A stretch of DNA of 64,000 nt, taken from contig JADZER010000059.1 in assembly GCA_020850415.1 (NCBI GenBank), positions 81,283 through 145,282 on the forward strand, written 5' to 3'. The notes beneath the pieces were generated by a model. It worked only from the letters and a program-made list of their open reading frames with translations, did no database searches and had not been told where the DNA came from. This document shows, piece by piece, positions 60,943 to 64,000 of this stretch. Positions within the stretch are counted from its first letter, which is position 1. The number at the start of each line of letters is the position of its first letter. A program made the translations under genes and the position numbers. The stretch is from Phycisphaerales bacterium. Its GTDB lineage: Bacteria > Planctomycetota > Phycisphaerae > Phycisphaerales > UBA1924.

Positions 60943-61851
60943 GTGAGTGACTTCGACAATGATCTGTGGATACCCGTCTACCTGAATCAGCAGATCGTAT
61001 TTGACCTCTTGGCGGTGCTGGACGACGGTCTCAGCCAAGTGACCCAGATCTCAAGCTCGCGATCCTCCGCCACATCGGATGAATCGCAAATCGGTGCCGA
61101 GGTGGGTGCGAGCAATGTGTTCGCGTTTCTGGGTGTAAAGTTCGGCGGAACAAAGAAGGGGACTGATACCGCTCAAGAGCGCACTCAGGAGTCCGTGCAG
61201 AAGGTACACACACCTGCCTCGCTCTTCTCGAGGCTACGAAGGTCACTCAAGGAGAAGGGGATAGTGCGCTCGGTTCCGAGTGCCGCCAATTCCACTAAGG
61301 TTGGCCCCGGCGACTTTGTCGAGTTCGAGGCACAGTTGGCTAAGAGCCCCCTCTTAGAGACCATGGAGCGGATGAGAGACGCGATGAAGATGGCCGTCGC
61401 TTTCGGTGGTGGGGAGGAAACTGGAGGGCAGCCTGCAAAGCGCAGGGCTAAGAACTCACGGGATGAGATCGAGCAGTTGGCCAGCCAGATCGAGGCAATG
61501 ACGCACGACCTGACCAGTAATTCAGTGGAGGTCGTCGGCACAGTGGTAGGCTCAGAGTGGGAGGTGGTCCTTCCTGCTCTGGCGAGGTACTTCGCACCGG
61601 ATACAGGCGCAGACTCCCTCGGCGGCATCTACCGCGTATTCGGCAAAGTCATGGAAGTGAGAGGCAAAGATGCAGCAGAGGGGATCGACCTGCTGAAATC
61701 CACACCTCTGGGTATACTCGGCAAGTCTAGACTGGATGAGCTGCTCACGACATTGGGCAGCCTTGGCGATCAAGGCATGGATGTGCCTGAGCAGAAGTCA
61801 ACGGTGGGACCACCGGCTTTGAGAGTGCTGCCCGTAGGCATCTATGTCTAG
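60943..61851 (+). CDS. DUF6414-like protein, lower-GC accessory gene
   Basis: This is a 302-residue protein with no signal. The start (WIPVYLNQQIVFDLLAVLDD, then GLSQVTQISSS) resembles DUF6414 proteins, a family of unknown function often in accessory regions. The middle is Ser/Thr/Lys-rich with GAEVGASNVFAFLGVKFGGT. A long helix follows (FEAQLAKSPLLETMERMRDA, then SRDEIEQLASQIEAMTHDLT), then a compact end (GSEWEVVLPALARYFAPDTG; LRVLPVGIYV). GTG at 60943 has AGGGG upstream; an ATG at 60886 is possible. Its base composition is clearly less GC-rich than its neighbours, which suggests transfer. Confidence 0.6.
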   Translation: MSDFDNDLWIPVYLNQQIVFDLLAVLDDGLSQVTQISSSRSSATSDESQIGAEVGASNVFAFLGVKFGGTKKGTDTAQERTQESVQKVHTPASLFSRLRRSLKEKGIVRSVPSAANSTKVGPGDFVEFEAQLAKSPLLETMERMRDAMKMAVAFGGGEETGGQPAKRRAKNSRDEIEQLASQIEAMTHDLTSNSVEVVGTVVGSEWEVVLPALARYFAPDTGADSLGGIYRVFGKVMEVRGKDAAEGIDLLKSTPLGILGKSRLDELLTTLGSLGDQGMDVPEQKSTVGPPALRVLPVGIYV

Positions 61852-61983
61852 GTGAGGCAAGATGGAGGTTCTCCACCCGTGCCGCCGAGATCGGCCCGGC
61901 GCCTTGCACGGTCGGGAGTACCGAGGAGCGGCCCAAAGCCGCAGCGCCTCGGTCGTACGGCGGTCGTTCATCCCCCGCTTCCC

Positions 61984-62012
61984 CTCCGTGCCTCCGTGCC
62001 TCTGCCTCGACC
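61984..62012 (+). repeat. Short repeat CCGTGCCTCCGT type, copy 2
   Basis: CTCCGTGCCTCCGTGCCTCT, related to 51467-51492. Confidence 0.4.
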
Positions 62013-62067
62013 CCGCCTTCCTTCGAGCCCTTCGCGTTCGAAGAGATGGACCCGGCGTGCGGCTTCG

Positions 62068-62104
62068 GCGTTGGACCCTCGCTTGCGCTTTGGGCTCTGT
62101 TTTG
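62068..62104 (-). repeat. Repeat family C, copy 3 (inverted)
   Basis: On the minus strand AACAGAGCCCAAAGCGCAAG and following bases match the copies at 4190 and 53116. Confidence 0.6.
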
Positions 62105-62136
62105 AGGTCTCCGCGTTCCGGCGGCCTGGCACCCCC

Positions 62137-63516
62137 TCAATACTCCCTCCCCCCCCCAACCCCCGGCCGCGGCCACGGGTACAACCCCTCCCCATCCGCC
62201 AACACCGGCGCCTCCGACCCCACCGTCATCTCCCCCACCCCCGGCGCAAACTCGTGCCCGCACGCCAGCATCTCCTCGAAGCTGACCTCCTGCCCCGTGT
62301 GCGCGCTCATCCGCCCCATGTTGCACACCAGGCTCGCCTCCACCCCGCGCTGCGCCTCGTTGTACTCCCGCCCATCCCGGATCGCCCCGATCAGATCCTC
62401 CCACTCGTTCTGATACGGGTTCCGCTCCGCGCCCGCCACCTCCGAGGTCCACACCGCGCTCCCCGCGCTCATGTCGCGCTTGCCGAAGATCCGCGACGGC
62501 AGCCCGCAGTCACTATTCGCCGACACGATCGCCGACCCCTTCGTGCCGTGCATGTAGCTCATAAACCGGTTGCCCGCCCCGTCCATGGTCCGCCCGTCGA
62601 AGCGCATCGTCGTGCCGTCGGCGTAGACATACTCGATGCCGTACGAGTCGAAGTTCTGGTCGATCCACGGCACGCCCCCCGGCCCATACCGGAAGTGCCG
62701 CCCGCCGACCCCCTGCGCCCGCACCGGCCACTCGCCCTTCATCCAGCACAGGTGGTCGATGACATGGATGTAGAAGTCGTTGAAGCACCCGCCGCTGGTC
62801 CACAGGAAGCTGTGGAACCGCCGGATCTGGTACTCCAGCTCGCTGACCCCCGCCGGCTTGGGCGCCGAGCGGAAGGTCACCACCGGCCCGTGCATCCGGT
62901 ACCCGTGCTGCGAGACGATCTCCCCGATCTCGCCGCCGCGCACGCGCTGCTTGAGCTCCTGCATCGCCCGGCTGTGGCGGCTCATCAGCCCCACGCCGAC
63001 CTTCAGCCCCTTCTCGCGTGACCTCGCCGCCAGATCCAGCATCCGCCGGCTCGTCGGCCCGTCGACCGTCACCGGCTTCTCCATGAAGACGTGGAGCCCC
63101 TTCTCGATCGCGTAGGTGAAGTGCACCCACCGGAACGCCGGCGGCGTCGCGAAGATCGCGATATCCCCCGGGCGCAGGCAGTCCATCGCGTGCTTGTACG
63201 CGTCGAACCCCACAAACCGCCGCTCCGGCGCCACATCGAGCCCCTCCTCCACCTCCCCGCTGATCGCCTCGTAGCTGGCCTTGAGCCGGTCCTCGAACAC
63301 GTCCGCCATCGCCACCAGCCGCACCGGCCCCCGCTGCACGCTCAGCGCATTCACCGCCGCCCCCGTCCCGCGCCCGCCGCAGCCGACCAGCGCCACCCGG
63401 ATCGTGTCATCCACGCCCCGATGCACCCCGCCCAGCGCCCTCGCCCCCAGCAGCGTCCCCGCCGCCATCCCCGCGGCCCCACCCAAAAACTCCCGACGCG
63501 TCGCGTGACCAGCCAT
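62137..63516 (-). CDS. Gfo/Idh/MocA-family oxidoreductase with Tat signal
   Basis: This 459-residue protein begins with a Tat signal (ATRREFLGGAAGMAAGTLLG). The Rossmann fold starts IRVALVGCGGRGTGAAVNAL near residue 39. LVAMADVFEDRLKAS follows, then IFATPPAFRWVHFTYAIEKG, FMEKPVTVDGPTSRRMLDLA (with the conserved Glu-Lys-Pro) and GGCFNDFYIHVIDHLCWMKG with a His typical of the C-terminal domain. Planctomycetes carry many such exported sugar or inositol dehydrogenase-like proteins. The substrate is unknown. AAGGAG precedes the ATG. A Cys-rich segment near residues 310-345 (YMHGTKGSAIVSANSDCG) is ordinary for the group. Confidence 0.88.
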   Translation of the reverse strand: MAGHATRREFLGGAAGMAAGTLLGARALGGVHRGVDDTIRVALVGCGGRGTGAAVNALSVQRGPVRLVAMADVFEDRLKASYEAISGEVEEGLDVAPERRFVGFDAYKHAMDCLRPGDIAIFATPPAFRWVHFTYAIEKGLHVFMEKPVTVDGPTSRRMLDLAARSREKGLKVGVGLMSRHSRAMQELKQRVRGGEIGEIVSQHGYRMHGPVVTFRSAPKPAGVSELEYQIRRFHSFLWTSGGCFNDFYIHVIDHLCWMKGEWPVRAQGVGGRHFRYGPGGVPWIDQNFDSYGIEYVYADGTTMRFDGRTMDGAGNRFMSYMHGTKGSAIVSANSDCGLPSRIFGKRDMSAGSAVWTSEVAGAERNPYQNEWEDLIGAIRDGREYNEAQRGVEASLVCNMGRMSAHTGQEVSFEEMLACGHEFAPGVGEMTVGSEAPVLADGEGLYPWPRPGVGGGREY

Positions 63517-63804
63517 GAATCAACTCCTTCCTTCACCACACCGCCCCCGGCGCGCCACGAGCCTACCGCAAACCCCCCGACCCGGCCACCGCATCCCCGA
63601 CACCCCATCACCTCCCCGCCCGACACCCACAACCCCAACGCTGGGCTCCTGAGATCTGAAATTTGAGCTTTGAGATTTGCGCTTTGAGCTTTGAAAATCT
63701 GCCCCCGATGTCCGCGCCCGTGCGCCATATCGCGGACATCGCCGGATTCCCCCTTGCATTCCCCGCCCCATCCCCGAAAATATGGGCGAGAAGGGGGACA
63801 CCGC
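63517..63804. other. Intergenic region with a low-GC repeat
   Basis: No gene. At 63650-63700 there is an AT-richer patch of repeated TTTGAGCTTTGAGATTTGCG type units. It may be a promoter-near element of the last gene or another planctomycete repeat. Confidence 0.4.
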
Positions 63805-64000
63805 ATGCACAACCGAATCACCGAACTCGTCACCGACAATCCCCAAAGCGCCGGGCAATCCCCAGCTCCCACCTCACCCCCTCACCCCCTCACCCAATCA
63901 CCCATTCATCCCACCCTCCTCTTCCGCTGGTTCCTCGACGGCACCCTCACCCTCATCGAGATCTGCGAATACGCCGAGATCTCCCTCGAACAACTCGAAG
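63805..64000 (+). CDS. Unidentified gene, 5' end only (runs off the right edge)
   Basis: The visible 65 residues start HNRITELVTDNPQSAGQSPA. They contain a repeat D-derived segment (SPPHPLTQSPIHPT), then LLFRWFLDGTLTLIEICEYA and EISLEQLE, which resembles a helix-turn-helix or DNA-binding start. The ATG is preceded by GGGGGA. Function cannot be told. The repeat segment sits between residues ~24 and ~36. Confidence 0.55.
   Translation, partial: MHNRITELVTDNPQSAGQSPAPTSPPHPLTQSPIHPTLLFRWFLDGTLTLIEICEYAEISLEQLE
63873..63908 (+). repeat. Repeat family D, copy 2 (in frame)
   Basis: CTCACCCCCTCACCCCCTCA then CCCAATCACCCATTC, parallel to 53255-53298. Both copies are translated as SPPHPLTxSP in unrelated proteins. 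Confidence 0.75.

Larger units (their letters stand above)
61852..62136. other. Intergenic stretch with dispersed repeats
   Basis: No gene is supported. It holds a CCTCCGTGCCTCCGTGCC-type tract near 61984-62012 and an inverted copy of repeat C at 62068-62104. Confidence 0.5.

Overview
The window is very GC-rich, gene-dense bacterial DNA. Several features point to a planctomycete of the Phycisphaerae/Phycisphaerales type. Four secreted proteins end in the paired, dockerin-like repeat closing in Gly-Cys (the 'GC-type dockerin' typical of that group). A pseudopilin-like protein carries the [12 protein letters not shown] leader and a terminal FADGH block. There is an N-R-E-F-L-type Tat-exported Gfo/Idh/MocA oxidoreductase, a HAF-repeat protein with an IPTPPP-hydrophobic-RRRR tail, and many short dispersed repeats. 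No rRNA, CRISPR array or intact prophage is visible. One tRNA-Phe(GAA) is present.

Layout. 1-8.2 kb: the 5' part of a tricorn/PD40 protease-like gene, hutU, small genes including a J-domain protein, a DUF4258/YgiT-type toxin-antitoxin pair bracketed by direct repeats, a degenerate pilin and a di-haem cytochrome c peroxidase. 8.2-18 kb: a large unknown protein, psuG, two GC-dockerin exoproteins (one a nuclease/phosphatase), a receiver-only response regulator and a PBP4-like DD-peptidase. 18-29.6 kb: a UbiD-type decarboxylase divergent from a methyltransferase-ABC exporter operon, then NfsA-like nitroreductase, HAF protein, two alpha/beta hydrolases and a one-chain ADP-forming acyl-CoA synthetase. 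29.6-32.4 kb: GH16 and GH1 glycosidases in one overlapping operon.

32.7-48.7 kb is the most coherent metabolic block and concerns organophosphonate catabolism. A six-gene minus-strand operon runs from a secreted PHP-domain (CehA/McbA-like) metallohydrolase through a DUF5690 MFS-like membrane protein, phosphonoacetate hydrolase (phnA), a FAD oxidoreductase, phosphonoacetaldehyde dehydrogenase (phnY) and 2-aminoethylphosphonate transaminase (phnW). A PbfA-like hydroxy-aminoethylphosphonate ammonia-lyase lies 4 kb away beside another class III aminotransferase. Together they would take 2-aminoethylphosphonate and its hydroxy or N-methyl forms to acetate and phosphate without a C-P lyase. No known phosphonate importer is present, so the DUF5690 protein is the obvious candidate. 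Two tandem GC-dockerin paralogues and a pseudopilin sit between the two parts.

48.9-58.9 kb: a 2OG-oxygenase, tRNA-Phe, cinA, a sodium:solute symporter coupled to a GH20 hexosaminidase, an operon joining an MlaE permease to STAS and RsbW-like regulators, and guaA. 58.9-62.1 kb is a repeat-rich accessory patch. It holds 109-bp direct repeats, an IS3 transposase remnant that cut off a dockerin gene, a frameshifted gene and a lower-GC DUF6414-like gene. 62.1-64 kb: a Gfo/Idh/MocA oxidoreductase and the start of an unidentified gene.

An unexpected theme is that several families of short repeats occur between genes and also in frame inside genes (three families in the GH20 gene, two in cinA, one at the symporter C-terminus, one in the last gene). 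Nearly all calls come from reading translated motifs, overlaps and context. No database search was run.
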